Assembly: GCA_016785225.1 (NCBI GenBank)
Contig: JAFBJZ010000653.1
Location: 434,001 to 498,000 of the forward strand
Direction: 5' to 3'
From: Psettodes erumei
Taxonomy: Eukaryota; Chordata; Actinopteri; Pleuronectiformes; Psettodidae
Length of the DNA: 64,000 bases
The position numbers and the translations under genes were made by a program. Under the pieces are notes generated by a model. That model was not told the DNA's origin. It was given only the letters and a program-made list of their open reading frames with translations, and did no database searches. This document shows positions 48,201-59,169 of the stretch, piece after piece. Every line of letters begins with the position of its first letter. The stretch's first letter is position 1.

Positions 48201-51200
48201 CCAGGTCACGGTCGGGGGCGGACGCGACGCGGCAATCGCGTGCCGACGCGGCGCGCGGCGGTTCGTTTTCCGAAGAGCTGCTGCAGAGCAGACTACCGAT
48301 GTGGTACGATGTAGCGGAAAGACAATGCAAGACATTTCCCCTTTCTCTCTCTGGCCTGCAGTGGAACAACAGAAAACAAAGAGCCAAACAATTGCAGCGC
48401 ACAGGAGGAGGAGCCGCTGTCTTTGCACGCGTACTGCGGCGAGTGCACCTGGAGGAGGCGCGCCGCTGTGCGTTCCCGGCAAAGACATCCGCTGAGTCTG
48501 CAGCAATCCTACAGACGTTAGGTTTTCGGGACATGAGCGGTAAACACAAAAGGGAAGGCAGCGCGTCAGCTGATGTGTCAACCTGACAACCTGCGACGCC
48601 GAATCGATGAGCTGCAGAGCAACTGCGCGCGCGTCCTGAGGATTTCTCCCGTCTCGAGGAGACGTGCACTGAAGTCTGCGTCTCTGGCGCCCGCGAGCGG
48701 TGCTTTTTCTCTCTCTCTCTCTCTCGCGAAGACCGGAAAACCAGGTGCATGTAGCATCGTCGTCGAGAGCCGGCCTTGGACGGGTTCATGCGGTGTGTGT
48801 TTTCAATAATTTACTCATGCCCTCGACAGGAAAAAGGTTCAACACCCCTGCTTTAAAGGGACGGACAGATTAGATCTATAGATTTCCCTGTTTCCCCAAC
48901 TTGCTCACACGTGCAAACCAATGAACTCCAGTTGGGAGTAGTAGCCCCCGCTATTCCTGAAGCAATCAATTCAGTTTCCACAACATTACCACAACAAGGG
49001 AATCGTGAACAATGAGCTAACTGAACAGAAACTGCTGCTTTGGTCCGTCTGTCTGTGGAACAAGCCAGGGGAGCTGACACAAACGGGGGAGTGATTTATT
49101 TTTTAAGCCCAGCGTGCGCGCACCGGTAAAGGCCTCGCTCGCTTAGGGGCCGGCGCACCCGACGTCTAATTAGGGATCCCTGGTCTGGAGTCTGGATGGG
49201 TATGCATGTGTGTCAGAGGGACGGGGAGAAAAGTTGCGGTCGCAAAGTATGCCAGCTAATGCGTGTGTGTGTGTGTGTGTGTGTGTGCGCCTCGGTCCTG
49301 GGGGAGAAGGTGCAGACATGCAACAACAGAGAAATCAGAGTGCGACATGAAATATTCAGCCGGGCTTCAGAGGAGACTGTCCAGAAATAGGTCTGCTCGA
49401 CGCGGTCGCCTCTTGCTGGCACGCACGCGCGCGCTCGCACATACATACATACATACATACAGTCATTCACTTGCATCCAGACACATGGACTTAATCAGGC
49501 GTGTGTGTGTGTGTGTGTGTGTCAAAAAGCATGTGTGTACCAAGGAGACGCAGGAAGAAAGATAGATAGATAGAGTCATTGTACGGTAGTTAACACCAGC
49601 TCCCAGTGTCGCACTGGTTGTAAATAAAGCCACTTTCGCCTCAATTAAAGTAACACTCATAAACTCTGTTTCCCTGGAAACCAATCCAGCATCCAAGATC
49701 ACCCCCCGCCCCCCCGCCCCCCCCCCCCTCCCCTGCCAAAAAACTGCAAGACCTCTCCTGGGCACAACAACAAGGCCGCCTGCTAGACAACAAAAGAAGG
49801 GGGAGGATGATGAAAATAAATATATTTATATAAAAAAAAAACCCAGACAGGATGAGCTCTATATCAAGCACCCCCCTTCATGATTCCTCCTCCCCCTGTG
49901 TTGAAAAATGAAATCATTAGGTGCAGGTAAGTGGCAACACCCAGAGGAGATGACATGCTTTATGCTGATGGCGCCGGTGTTCTTTAACCTGGATGGTCAT
50001 GGAAGTGGCAAAAAAAAGTGGCTGAAAATGAAGAGCAGCATTTGCTATATTTCCTATTTCCCTGAATGTGCCCAAGAGAAGGTGAGAAGAGTGTCTCTCA
50101 TATGGGAGAAAATATATATATCCACAAACCGGCATTATAATATACACAGAGAGGCCTTTAGCATTAATTTGTACACCTAAATTACATAAATACTTTCTTT
50201 TTTAGGTTATTTTCCTTAACATGATATTGAATTTAATCTGCACAATCACAAAAGCCCAAAAAAATTTAAGGAGCAGGAACCACTTAATTTCTGCTGTTTT
50301 GGCTAGAAAATTCCTCAAACAAATAATCAATTATTCAAAACTGATTTCTGTCTAAATAGACTCAGTCAAATTGCTGTGCCAAGCCTTCCCCCGTACCTCC
50401 AGAAACCCCTCGCTGAGAGACCCGTGGCTACGTGCGCTCCAATTAACATCAGCAGCCAATATGTACCTGTGGTGCAGGTCAGTGTTACATTTTCATCCGT
50501 GATACGTTTTCTCCTCAGAGCCAAAAGCAGAGATCAGACCTGAACTTATTTTGAGCGTAATTCTATTTGAAGTGCACGCGGGTCTGGGGGGGGGGGAGAA
50601 AAAAAAATCATTTCACCTCCACAATAATTAATGTGGAGATCCCAGGGGAGTCACAGGTTGACAGGGACTGTCAAGATGAGGCTTTGATGCTTTTGGATGG
50701 AGACAGCAGGGAGCCACAATACTGGCCAGGAAAAATACCTTTCTATAGCTTTCCCCCAGGGTTGCCCTCCTAACATCCCTCCATCATCACAGTCAGCTTC
50801 AGCATCATTACTTGCAGTCAAACAACTCTTTGTTCTCCAGCAGGGTAAATTAAAACTGGAGTTGATGCACGAAAAAAGAAGAAAAAACAGAAGTAAGTGT
50901 GCCATGTCCGGTTGCGCGCGGGACAGGATGAATGGAGCGGTTGTTATCATCTTCATAAGCCCATGCATTGTGACTTTTACCCCCCCTCCCCGGTTCTTTT
51001 TACCTGAGCCCAGCGTGCTGGTGCACTGCCAGTTCTCGGTGCTCGCCGGTTTCCAGCAGGACTCCCACAGGGACAGGTAGTACTGGTCGTCGGCGGTCAC
51101 CCACGCCGGGCTCATCACGGCTCCCACGTCCAGGCAGAGCGCCAGGAAGACGCACACCAGCCCGACCAGCTTCAGCGGCGTCAGCGGGGAGCCGCGCGCC

Positions 51201-51232
51201 GACTCCTCCGTCTCGGTGACAGCAGAGGACAT
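37884..51232 (-). CDS. tmem47: TMEM47, transmembrane protein 47, complete three-exon coding region
   Basis: The three exons (51004-51232, 40754-40894, 37884-38062; 229+141+179 nt) join to a 182-residue protein, against 181 for human TMEM47. I recognise the family from landmarks such as LTPLKLVGLVC, SPAWVTADDQYYLSLWESC, the GTRRRFY loop, LYPIKFIE, IYHEFNWGYGLAWG and the C-terminus YCLNPKNYEEYY. Four hydrophobic segments are visible at about residues 20-40, 80-107, 114-134 and 154-173. The first extracellular loop has the claudin/PMP22 pattern: Trp44, then Leu55-Trp56, Cys59 and Cys70. Both introns are phase 1 with GT-AG ends, and residues D77 and V124 are created across the junctions. Known of the family: TMEM47 (BCMP1) is a plasma-membrane protein of epithelial junctions, the vertebrate counterpart of nematode VAB-9. 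No frameshift or missing residue is seen. The isolated phase-compatible exons and identity across the whole chain make a pseudogene unlikely. Confidence 0.97.
38063..40753 (-). other. TMEM47 intron 2 (phase 1)
   Basis: This 2.7-kb intron shows no coding sequence that I recognise. It carries a poly(T) run near 39104-39120, a purine-rich stretch at 39285-39500 ending in a poly(A) run, and otherwise AT-rich unique-looking sequence. Confidence 0.85.
40754..40894 (-). CDS. tmem47: TMEM47 coding exon 2
   Basis: The exon encodes residues 77-123, beginning DWQVATLALLLGGG and ending FMLFAA. It covers the second membrane span, the short basic loop with RRRFY, and the start of span 3. The acceptor is CCTTCCCTCCCCAG and the donor is GCAG|GTCAGT on the minus strand. 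The acceptor lies directly downstream (minus sense) of an extremely long pyrimidine-rich tract. Confidence 0.95.
40897..42070 (+). repeat. Long purine-rich tract next to TMEM47 exon 2
   Basis: For nearly 1.2 kb the plus strand is mostly A and G (GGAAG, GAAAG and GAGGA runs) and the minus strand correspondingly C and T. On the transcript it forms an extended pyrimidine-rich region ending at the exon 2 acceptor. It is not a simple tandem repeat: the unit order is irregular. Minus-strand open frames within it (Ser/Phe/Leu/Pro-rich) are compositional artefacts. Confidence 0.8.
42193..42233. repeat. CA microsatellite in TMEM47 intron 1
   Basis: About 20 CA units lie just beyond the purine-rich tract. 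Confidence 0.9.
42462..42491. repeat. 11-bp perfect hairpin in TMEM47 intron 1
   Basis: GCTCGTTAGCC and GGCTAACGAGC flank the 8-base loop TGCTGATA. The stem is perfect and GC-balanced. Confidence 0.65.
46768..46792. repeat. GT microsatellite in TMEM47 intron 1
   Basis: About 12 GT units. Confidence 0.85.
48058..48113 (+). other. Exon-like segment antisense within TMEM47 intron 1
   Basis: The acceptor TTTGCACTGTTCCACAG and donor CGCCA|GTAAGT bound 56 nt open in one frame (NVPKLNFKKYEQISLRPR). It lies at the edge of the CpG-rich patch 48130-48720 on the strand opposite to TMEM47. The other two frames contain stops. With no partner exon identified this remains a weak candidate. Confidence 0.22.
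48130..48720. promoter_or_regulatory. CpG-rich patch inside TMEM47 intron 1
   Basis: About 590 bp are CpG-dense and open in several frames on both strands, as expected of GC-rich non-coding DNA. It lies 2.3-2.9 kb downstream of TMEM47 exon 1 and could be an internal promoter or enhancer. The overlapping CT repeat at about 48705-48725 creates an arginine-glutamate-rich spurious frame. Confidence 0.3.
49263..49575. repeat. Cluster of GT, CATA and GATA microsatellites
   Basis: Within about 310 bp there are GT runs at 49263-49287 and 49501-49522, a CATA run at 49440-49461 and a short GATA run at about 49560-49574. All are in TMEM47 intron 1. Confidence 0.85.
49702..49733. repeat. C-run with G-quadruplex/i-motif potential
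   Basis: C6-G-C7-G-C12 or longer, then TCCCC. The minus strand, which is the TMEM47 transcript sense, therefore has four or more long G-runs with one-base loops. Confidence 0.75.
51004..51232 (-). CDS. tmem47: TMEM47 coding exon 1
   Basis: The exon encodes residues 1-76 plus the first base of codon 77: the N-terminal cytoplasmic tail (MSSAVTETEESARGSPLTPL), the first membrane span and most of the first extracellular loop, ending at ...TSTLGS. The donor on the minus strand reads TCAG|GTAAAA. The start ATG at 51232-51230 has G at -3 and gives the family's usual length. The reading frame stays open upstream for roughly 90 codons with no other ATG, so a longer N-terminus from a non-ATG start is possible in principle but not expected for the family. 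Confidence 0.95.
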
Positions 51233-51560
51233 GGCGAGGCTGGAGAGGCGGAGAGAGGGGGGGGGCGGGGGTTCGGTACCCGCGGAGGAGGTCGATCCGT
51301 GTGCGCCGACGTGTCCCGTCCTCGCCGCGCGCGCGGGGGAGGGTGGTGGGGGGTGAGTGGATGCGAAAGTCGGCCGGGGAAGTACGCGCGTTGTCGACGC
51401 TGCCGCTGCTGCTGGTGCTGGTGCCACCGCGGGCGCCTGCGTTGCGCGCTGGACGGACGCTCCGCCTTGTGGGCACCGCTGCCGCCGCGCGCCGGAGAAC
51501 TCCACCGTGCACCGCGCTGACGTCAGGGGCTCCGAGGGATCAGCTACAGGGTCCTAGAGA
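51233..51560 (-). promoter_or_regulatory. tmem47: TMEM47 5' UTR and CpG-rich proximal promoter
   Basis: This GC-rich, CpG-dense block lies immediately upstream of the TMEM47 start. It holds G-rich runs on the plus strand near 51257-51275 that would act as GC boxes, and a perfect CRE palindrome at 51518-51525. No TATA box is obvious, as is usual for CpG-island promoters. The transcription start cannot be placed from sequence alone. Confidence 0.6.
51518..51525. promoter_or_regulatory. CRE palindrome TGACGTCA upstream of TMEM47
   Basis: A perfect 8-bp cAMP-response-element palindrome sits 286 bp upstream of the TMEM47 ATG inside the CpG-rich block. The motif is the consensus bound by CREB/ATF factors. 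Occupancy is inferred only. Confidence 0.5.
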
Positions 51561-54500
51561 GAGCGCCGCCGCGAAATCCGCTAATTAGCTCGCCGTTGCC
51601 CACGTGTTCCTGCTAATCTGTGCAAGAAAAACAAGTTTTTTTTCCCCAGTGAAAACATCAGCCTGCCGTGGATGTCGACAGTGGGACAAAATGCTAAAAT
51701 CCAGCGTGACGGTAGCCCATGTAGAGAAGAGTGCAAAACAATTACTCAATAATGCCCGCGCCAGCAACATCTAGCTTAAGTTTAGCTAACGGCTAGCCCG
51801 CTGATCACACTCGATCAAAAGAAGGTTGAAGCGGCACAACCCCCGAGTCTGTTTTAACTGTCGTTATACTTTCAACTTTGTACTGAAAGAGACGAGCTTC
51901 ACTCAAATGTAATTTCTTCACGTATGAGTAGCGTCACCTTGAAAATGCGACGTAGGGAAGAGGTGACATCATTAGAGGAACAAAGACAATGAGGAAATGC
52001 GATCCTTGGAAACAAGACAAATTGGCATTTGGCCCTTGATTCCCTGATGACACGCCCGAAAATCCGATTTTGGATTAAGCGATTAGATCATATAAATGGA
52101 CTTCTTTTGCAGTGGAGGGAGAAGCAAGGCGGGGGCCAAAAAGGGAGAGCGTGAACGCAGCGACGGAGCGGGGGGGAAGTGGGAGGCACATGGAGGAATA
52201 TTATTGTTTCTGCTGCATACTAATGCCAAAGCCAGAGATGAGAGGGAGCGAGACAGGAGGGAGGAGGCCGAGACAGCCGAGGTGAGCAGGTTTGGGGAGG
52301 GAGGGAGGGAGGGAGGCAGGGTTTACTCAACCAGAAAGAGAGGAGGGCCGGGGGAGACTGATGGAAGGAAACGATGGCCTTGTTTACTCTCCATCAGGAC
52401 AATAATGAGTGATGATGATGGAGAGACGGGAGGGGGCGGGCGAGGGCAGACGCGTAGAGGTGAAAGAGACGGGGGCGGTGATGGAGGCCTTCGTAAACAG
52501 ACTTACTGCTGATCCACGTCAGTTGCTCGCAGAGGAACGCAGCTCCGCCTTTATCCCCCCCTCACACAAAAAAATCTCTTTATCAAATCATTAAGAGCTA
52601 ATCAGTAGAAAGTGCAGCGTCATATTGCAGGGCTGGACAACCTCCTGTGGTGTTTTGAATGATGGCCACACGCCACAGCATACGATTCGCATCGCTTCCG
52701 TACTCGACGGAGCGTTCGGCGACCCCGCGCGCTCCAGCCCGACCTCCCGGGCAGAGGCCGCGCCCGTCACGGGTGGAGATGTTTCGTCGCAGGACGCGGG
52801 GCGGTCGCTCAGGGGCACCCTCGCGTCGGTACGCAGGGACCCCTCTCCTCGAAAGTGGGCCCACGCCGTGGAGGTGGCGAGAATTCCCAGTAGGGCCGCA
52901 CATCCGCCCTTGAAGAACTCCTCCCTGCGTCTGTGGAGGAACTTGTCCTTGCCGATCCAATCTGATCATGTCTGTTGATGTCTTTCCTGCAAGTCTAAAT
53001 GCAGAGAGCCTGCTCAGCATTTTTTTTTTTTTAAAACACACGCCACGTGGCATGATGGGACATTAATTGCGTAATTATCGCCGTGTGGCGTGCACCTGTG
53101 TGGAAGCATCTGCATTCGTTATCCAGCTTCAAACTTGTCACCTGTCTTCATACAGATACAGTCATACAGCATGTACGCGGTGGGCGATGTATCATAGGGC
53201 CCATCCTTCATGCTTCAGGTCTTATTGTTCTGATGAATTGAATACAGGAAATGGAATATGAAAGACTCGGCAATCGGTACAAATGAGATGGAGGAGCTGC
53301 TATGCAAACAAGGTAATTCTGTTAAATGACTTTCTCAATAAAGTAAAAGCTACAGAAGCCTTTACTGGAAACATAATGCAACTTTATCAAGGACGTTTTT
53401 AATTCCCGACTTTGCTCCCAGCCCAATATTGACGTTCGGCGGAAGAGTAATGAACGCGCTCGGCAAATTGTATTTGCGTTCTTTATGAGCCGACAGATCC
53501 AGTTTGCGCGAGCGCCGTGAGGACGCCTGCGCCGTCCGGTCGTCCGCGTATTGGAAGTGGATGGAAAAACCCCCAGGGACACGGAGTCGGAGTTTGGATG
53601 TCTTTCAAACAAAAACCGTTTGAAAACTTTGCGGCGGTGGATTCTTTTAACGGCCAGAGAGCAGAGGCGCGCAGCCGCAGCGAAAGCATCTGCGTTCAGG
53701 CTTTGACTCTTCTTAACGTTCAGGGAAAGTGTAAAATATGCATCCTCGCGGTTTGCGCCGCAATACGCTTCAAACGAAAGCACTCGAGAAGTGGGAGATT
53801 GTAGGAGATATGGAAAATCATGTTTTTATCAAAGCCTCAGCTTTGACGGATTCTCTTTATGGTGACTCCTGTGTTACCGAAGAGGCCTCTTCTGCGCGGG
53901 CCCTTGCCGTGGTAACCGCGAGGCCTCAGCCGTCAAACCGACGAGGCGAAGGCGATCGCCGCGTGGAAGATGCAGGGGCTGCATCCGACTGCATAGTTTT
54001 GACTTTTAAAAGAAAAGTGCTGTGTTTAATGCCGCCTGCGGTTTAGTGCGTGGCTCTGGATGCTGCGGCCACTGACGGTGGAAATTACTGTATAAAATAC
54101 AGCGGCTCTTCCCCTGTAGAGGTGGGCCCTTCCTGTTAATGCGGCACTTTGTCAAAGTCTTACTTCCTTGACTGTGATTATTATTGCCACTTTAATGGCC
54201 TGTTGTTAACACACCAGATGGTTGTCGGGTGGTGTAATGAATGGCTCTGGTAGGCACCTAATGAGAATGGAAAGAATCGCCACGGCGCAAAACCAGCCCC
54301 CCCACAAACGCGGCGCTCTGTCCGAAACAAAACGACTTCATTCCCGTCTTCCATCATTCAGGCGATCATCGTAAGGTGGGGTGAGGTGCCGGGATCCCCC
54401 GGACCTCAGAATAAAAACATCCTCCACATCCCTAACAGCGCCCCCGCCCGTGCTTGAGGGAGAGCGTAGGCTTGTGTGGCGGCGGCGGCGGCGACGAGCT

Positions 54501-57500
54501 TCCCTCGGATCAATGAAGGTGAAACACAACACCGCTCGATCGGCCATGCTGCCCCGTCCGGAGCCGTGGCAACGGATAAATCTTAGAGCGGCGTCAGAGG
54601 AAGGGAGTGGTGGGAAGAGCGGTCTTCGAGTAAAACAACTCTTTTTGTATAATTCACAGACGGCGCGCGCGGGTTTGACACGGGCTCGAGAGGAATTGAG
54701 ACGGTCTCCTTTAAAAATGTGACTGATGCGGAGTTCAGACGGAAGGAAAGTCTTTCTTTCTCTTAAAAATGCCAGCGAATTCTTCCGCAGCGCGAGCGGT
54801 CAGCCGGTCTGGTTCCTCACTGCCTCTCTTAAAAGCCCGGCACCCCACGCCAACGCACGCAACCTGGATAAGATGCCTCTTTAAAAAAGTTTTTTTTTTT
54901 CCCCCAGCCAGCTACACAAGGCCTTACCTTACATTCGCAGGGGGGGGGGGTCAGCTCTGCAGCAGAAGGCCCGGCCTCGCTTCAGGTAGCGGAAAAACAG
55001 GAGGCTGTTGTTTTCCTCCCCGACGGTCCGTGCGTGGCGGCGGCTGACAAATTGCGGGCGCGCGTGCTCAGCTAAAGTGCAGGATAAAAAAAAAAAAAAA
55101 AAAGAAAGAAGAAATGCAGATGAATCGGGAGCTTTTGATTCTCCCTCAAGGACGGACGGGACTGCGGCACGGGGGGAGAAAAGTATTTCATCGTGAGGGT
55201 TGAGTCGGAATACAAGCAGGTTCAAATTGGCTTTTGCTTTCAGCGCTCGTTACTTCAGATTCGGAGTTACGCAACGCAGTGAAGAGTACACAAACGCGCA
55301 CAACTTTACACCTCTGATTCCTTCTATGGAAAAACGGCACCTCCCTAAATATAAAACGTGTTCCCCTCGGGGGGACACGCGGTGTTAGCGGTGGCAGGTA
55401 AAAGGCGAGATCCGCTTCGCTGCTCATATTAAAAACGAGTTGTCGGAGCCGTCGTTGTCAGCTCGACAAAAAGATCAGCGATCGGGCGCGTCGCGCCGAA
55501 GGAAGTCACGGAAAGTCGTGGAAAATACACGTTGAAAGCGCCGAGGGGAAGCGGGAAGGCCCGGTCTTGCTCGGGGGAAACGTGCCGCCGCGTCTTTTCA
55601 TTCCGCAGCGTTATTAATTGAAGCCGCTGAAGTGGTTTCATTGTCCGCTGAACATGAGGTTGATACTCACTCAGCTGCTCCTCGTTATCTCTCGCCCGCC
55701 ATTTATTTCAATAAGTGCGCGCCGTCTTATAGGACGCCGGCCTGACTTAAACAAACAAGCTAATGAATGGATGGCTGATATTAAAATGCAATTAAGCTGA
55801 GCTAACCTTTGTGCAGTCGACGTGGCGACTGGTGTTTGATGGGCCCCGCGTGTCCTTTGGAAAACGATGATGCAGGACCGTTTGAGCTGCAGCATGTAAA
55901 CAAATCTGTCGCGTACCAGTCGCTACCGAGCAAATAACATCCGACGGATTATCGTTCGGTAAATTTGAGCTCGTCCGAGACGTAAAACAATTCAGACATC
56001 GTGCTCGCAGTAAAAGGTCTTCAGCACGCTTCCAACATCAGGAACCGCGAGGTCTCAGCGGATTACTAGCGCGAGAACGGAGTCGGCGGCAAATCAAAAG
56101 CCGCCACACCGCGAAGACATCCTGGTCTCTGCGGACGACCGGGTCCTAACCTCGTCTTCTCTGCTGAAGACCTGGCAGACGGAGCGTCCTGCAGTTCACG
56201 CTGGGACAGGGGGGACAGGGGGGCGTCTCGCTCAGGGACGCCCTGCTGTACCTGAGACACACAAAAGTGAGGATTTCACAGGTACATTGATCTGCAGTGG
56301 CGAGGAAAGCATTCAGGTACATTTACAAGGGACGGTCCTGTAAACAACGTCCTACTTAGGTTAAAGTACAGAAGTATTATGTGCTTAATGGACTTAAAGC
56401 AGCAGTGCTGCAGAGAAACACCCCCTCTAACTGATCTGTCATTATCCACCTGATTCCTCCCCCGTGAGAGCTTCCAAAGCGACATCCTGTTATTTCGCTA
56501 ACTGGCGGCTGCGGCGCCACAGATGCGTCGCTTTTTTTTTTTTTTTTTTGCAGACGAAAGCAATTTGCAAAACGAACTGGGAACGCAGCCCGTCAAAGCC
56601 TTAAAGGACGAGTTGAACGCGTTCGGGAAACGGGCCCGTTCGCTCCCTGCTTCTCCGCACGCTAAATATGAAGCCGCTGTCGGCGGTACGTTTAATCCGG
56701 GCGCACGAATTTATATAGAAAAATACAAAGATTCAACTTTCAACGCTACTTTGTCCGACGTTACAAGCTTTAATTATTAGCATTGGATTATATAATCGTC
56801 TAAGTTTTTTTTTTAATATAAAATCTTATTCTGCAGAGAAACCAGTGAGTCCAGCTGTCAGATAAATGTGCTGCAGGAGAAAGTACAATGAAAAGTACAT
56901 ATAATATTCCCTCTGAAATATTTTGGAGTGGAAATAATAAAATCCAAACATGAACTACAGACAGAGCAAGACTGGCCCTATTTTTTTTTTTTTTGCAATT
57001 AGATAACGCAGGAGCGCCACTGTGTTTTTGAGCTCCGGGTGAGCGTCGATATTAAATCCAGTCATTTCTTTTTTTTTCCAAGGAGAAACGGTTCTCTGAG
57101 GGTCCTTAACCAAATGAGTCGCTCCGGCTCCCCTTTATTTCATTTGCTCCTGCGTTAGCATGATGGAGGGGAGCGCAGCGTGAGTCCCTGCCTGCTTGTT
57201 CGGGGGGGTTTCGATTGCAGCGGCTCTGCAAAATGTACATGCACAAGGCGGAGAACGACGGATCTGCGCCGGAGGATTCATTATTCACGCCGACGGCGAC
57301 CGCGAGTAATGTGCGCTGATGTGATGGGATTTGTTTCCTTCAGCTTGGAGTGAACATTATTTGAAGAGGCTTTTTTTTTTTTTTTTTACGTGATTGTCAA
57401 GAAGTTTGGAGAAAGGGCCTTCAATATGGGATGTGCATCATTTCTTCCTGTCTGCTATTCCTTGTAAAATCATAGTGAAAGTGTGTCTTTATCTTCCCTA

Positions 57501-58439
57501 ATGTGACTTGTTACACATTTACTGCTTTGTCTTTTTCGCTTATCACGGTTGTCGTCATCGCTTTACCTCGTTTCCCCTCGTTCCCCACGGAGACATGACA
57601 CTGGGGGCAGTGGAGGACAGGGACATGTCCTGAGGGCCATTTTGACCTTCCAGCAGCAGGTCACCGGCCTCAGGAACCACGAGGTCTCGGCGTTAGCCGA
57701 CATAAAACACGTGGCGTGTTTTTAATCCCCGTGACCGATAGCTCTGCTCCCAGATGAACATCTTGGCCAAATTTGGAACTCTTTCACATCCTTTCTCCGC
57801 GCCCCTTCTGTCTGAAGACCCTCGGAGGCGGCCGGGTCAATGCGCCGGAAACGTTTCACCTCGCTGACATCAAATGAGCATCGAAGCTGGATAAGTGACC
57901 TGTGGGTAAAAAAAAAAAAAATCAAAACACACAGAACAGCAGCTGTAGCTTTCTGTTTGCACTCGATTACGAAGAACCCCAGAGAAAAACACGAGATACA
58001 GCGAATGCCGAGATCTTCTCGTTGCCTTGAAATAGATTTGATGTGCCTCCACAGGCCACTAAGTAAGAAGCAGAAAATGTTTACTATTTGCATATTCTCC
58101 CGCTGTGTGAGCTATGGTTGCTTTTTGAACGTATACTCCCTTTATGTGTTTACCGCAGGAAACAAACAGCTCAGGAAGTGCTGGGACTTTGTCAGGAACC
58201 CACAGTGTTTGGGTTGTGCGCCCTTAAAAAGAAGTTACTTTGTCTTCCCCCGTGACTGACGTCTTAACGCGGAGTGCAATTCCTCAAAACCGGCAAACGC
58301 TCCCCTCTGTGAAGATCGTTTTTGCTCGAGACGAGGTCGGAAAAAGACGAAAATCCCCTGCAAAGTTTTTTCATCTTCTTTCCACCACGTGCGCGACGAC
58401 GGCTTGTTATTATGGCGATTCATTAGCATATTTCATATC
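51561..58439. other. Block upstream of TMEM47
   Basis: The block contains a purine-rich stretch with GGGA repeats (52095-52330), a CpG-rich segment with two long overlapping minus-strand frames (52590-53050), poly(A)/poly(T) runs near 55087-55102, 56530-56550 and 57370-57388, and an exon-like segment at 56151-56251. Much of 53500-56100 is GC-mixed with no recognised gene. TMEM47 regulatory elements could lie here but none can be named. Confidence 0.4.
56151..56251 (-). other. Exon-like segment upstream of TMEM47, minus strand
   Basis: On the minus strand CTTTTGTGTGTCTCAG precedes 101 nt that end at GACGAG|GTTAGG. Two frames are open, one reading VQQGVPERDAPLSPLSQREL at its start. The donor is only fair. 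It could be an exon of another gene or an upstream TMEM47 exon; I do not recognise the peptide. Confidence 0.25.
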
Positions 58440-59169
58440 CTGCTGCCGGGCGTCTTTCCCGGCGTCCCTATCTGTCTCCATCGGCGGCGGAGACGCGGGG
58501 CGCGGGTGCCGAGCGCTCGGCGAAACGCGGGCTGGAACGCCGGCTCAGCGAGACGCGCGCACGCGACCATCAGTCAGGGAGGTACTGTCCAGCACGCACG
58601 GTTGCTGCTTGCCAACACCTGAGTGTAAACGCACAATCAGGAGACACATGAGATGTGCGACTATGTCTCTCTCACACGCACGCGCTGATTTTAGGCGCGT
58701 CAGAGTTAACTTTTGAAGCAGCGAAGAGGGCGAGAGGATGAAAGCAACTTGTTCTTCCCCTCCGCCTCCTCTGTCATGTTCCGCGGAGGGAGTTCTGATA
58801 GGTGTGCGCTCGTGCACACGCCCACACACACAATCTGAGGGGTAAGACGCACACGCTGGCGGAGAAGTGCCGCAGCAATAATTAGATTTCACTTCAAAGA
58901 AACAGGCGCTTGTTTCGCTGGGAGACGGGGGGGCCCTCTCCGCGTGGACTCGGAGTGGAAGGGCGCTCGCGCAGGAAAACCGCGCCGCCCTGCTCTGCTG
59001 CAGTGTGTGCGTGTCGACGCTTGACTGACGGCCGAGTTCACAATGCTCCTCAGGAAGAAATATTATCCGTCGCACTGACGTCTAACTCAGCAGCAGGTGA
59101 AAACGGGGGTCGCGAAGGAGAGGCGGGACGACGTCGGACCCGAGATGAAGATCGCGACTGTTATCGGTG
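58440..59169 (+). promoter_or_regulatory. CpG-rich block with a plus-strand start and donor
   Basis: CpG density is high through the block. Near its end the plus strand reads GAGATGAAGATCGCGACTGT followed by TATCG|GTGAGAAG, so an ATG at 59143 gives a seven-codon exon (MKIATVI) running into a fair donor. This resembles a promoter with a first coding exon of a plus-strand gene that would continue toward 64 kb. Phase does not match the 63127-63195 exon directly, so intermediate exons would be needed. Confidence 0.25.

Larger units (their letters stand above)
40895..51003 (-). other. TMEM47 intron 1 (phase 1)
   Basis: This 10.1-kb intron contains a purine-rich tract next to exon 2 (40897-42070), a CA repeat at 42193-42233, an 11-bp hairpin at 42462-42491, and further purine-rich islands near 43220-43395, 45775-46040 and 46545-46690. 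CpG-rich patches lie at 44040-45000, 46850-47560 and 48130-48720. GT, CATA and GATA repeats cluster at 49263-49575, and a C-run at 49702-49733. No exon of another gene is convincing, although 48058-48113 is exon-like on the plus strand. Confidence 0.85.

Noticed and set aside
48025..48789. 254-codon minus-strand frame
   Set aside because: It lies in a CpG-dense patch where both strands are open, contains a repeat-derived Arg-Glu run, begins at a non-ATG-like context and lacks recognisable motifs.
52096..52512. Plus-strand frame MDFFCSGGRSK with a donor-like GTGAGC at 52280
   Set aside because: The sequence is purine-rich low complexity (Arg/Glu/Gly) with no second supporting signal; a non-coding exon cannot be excluded.
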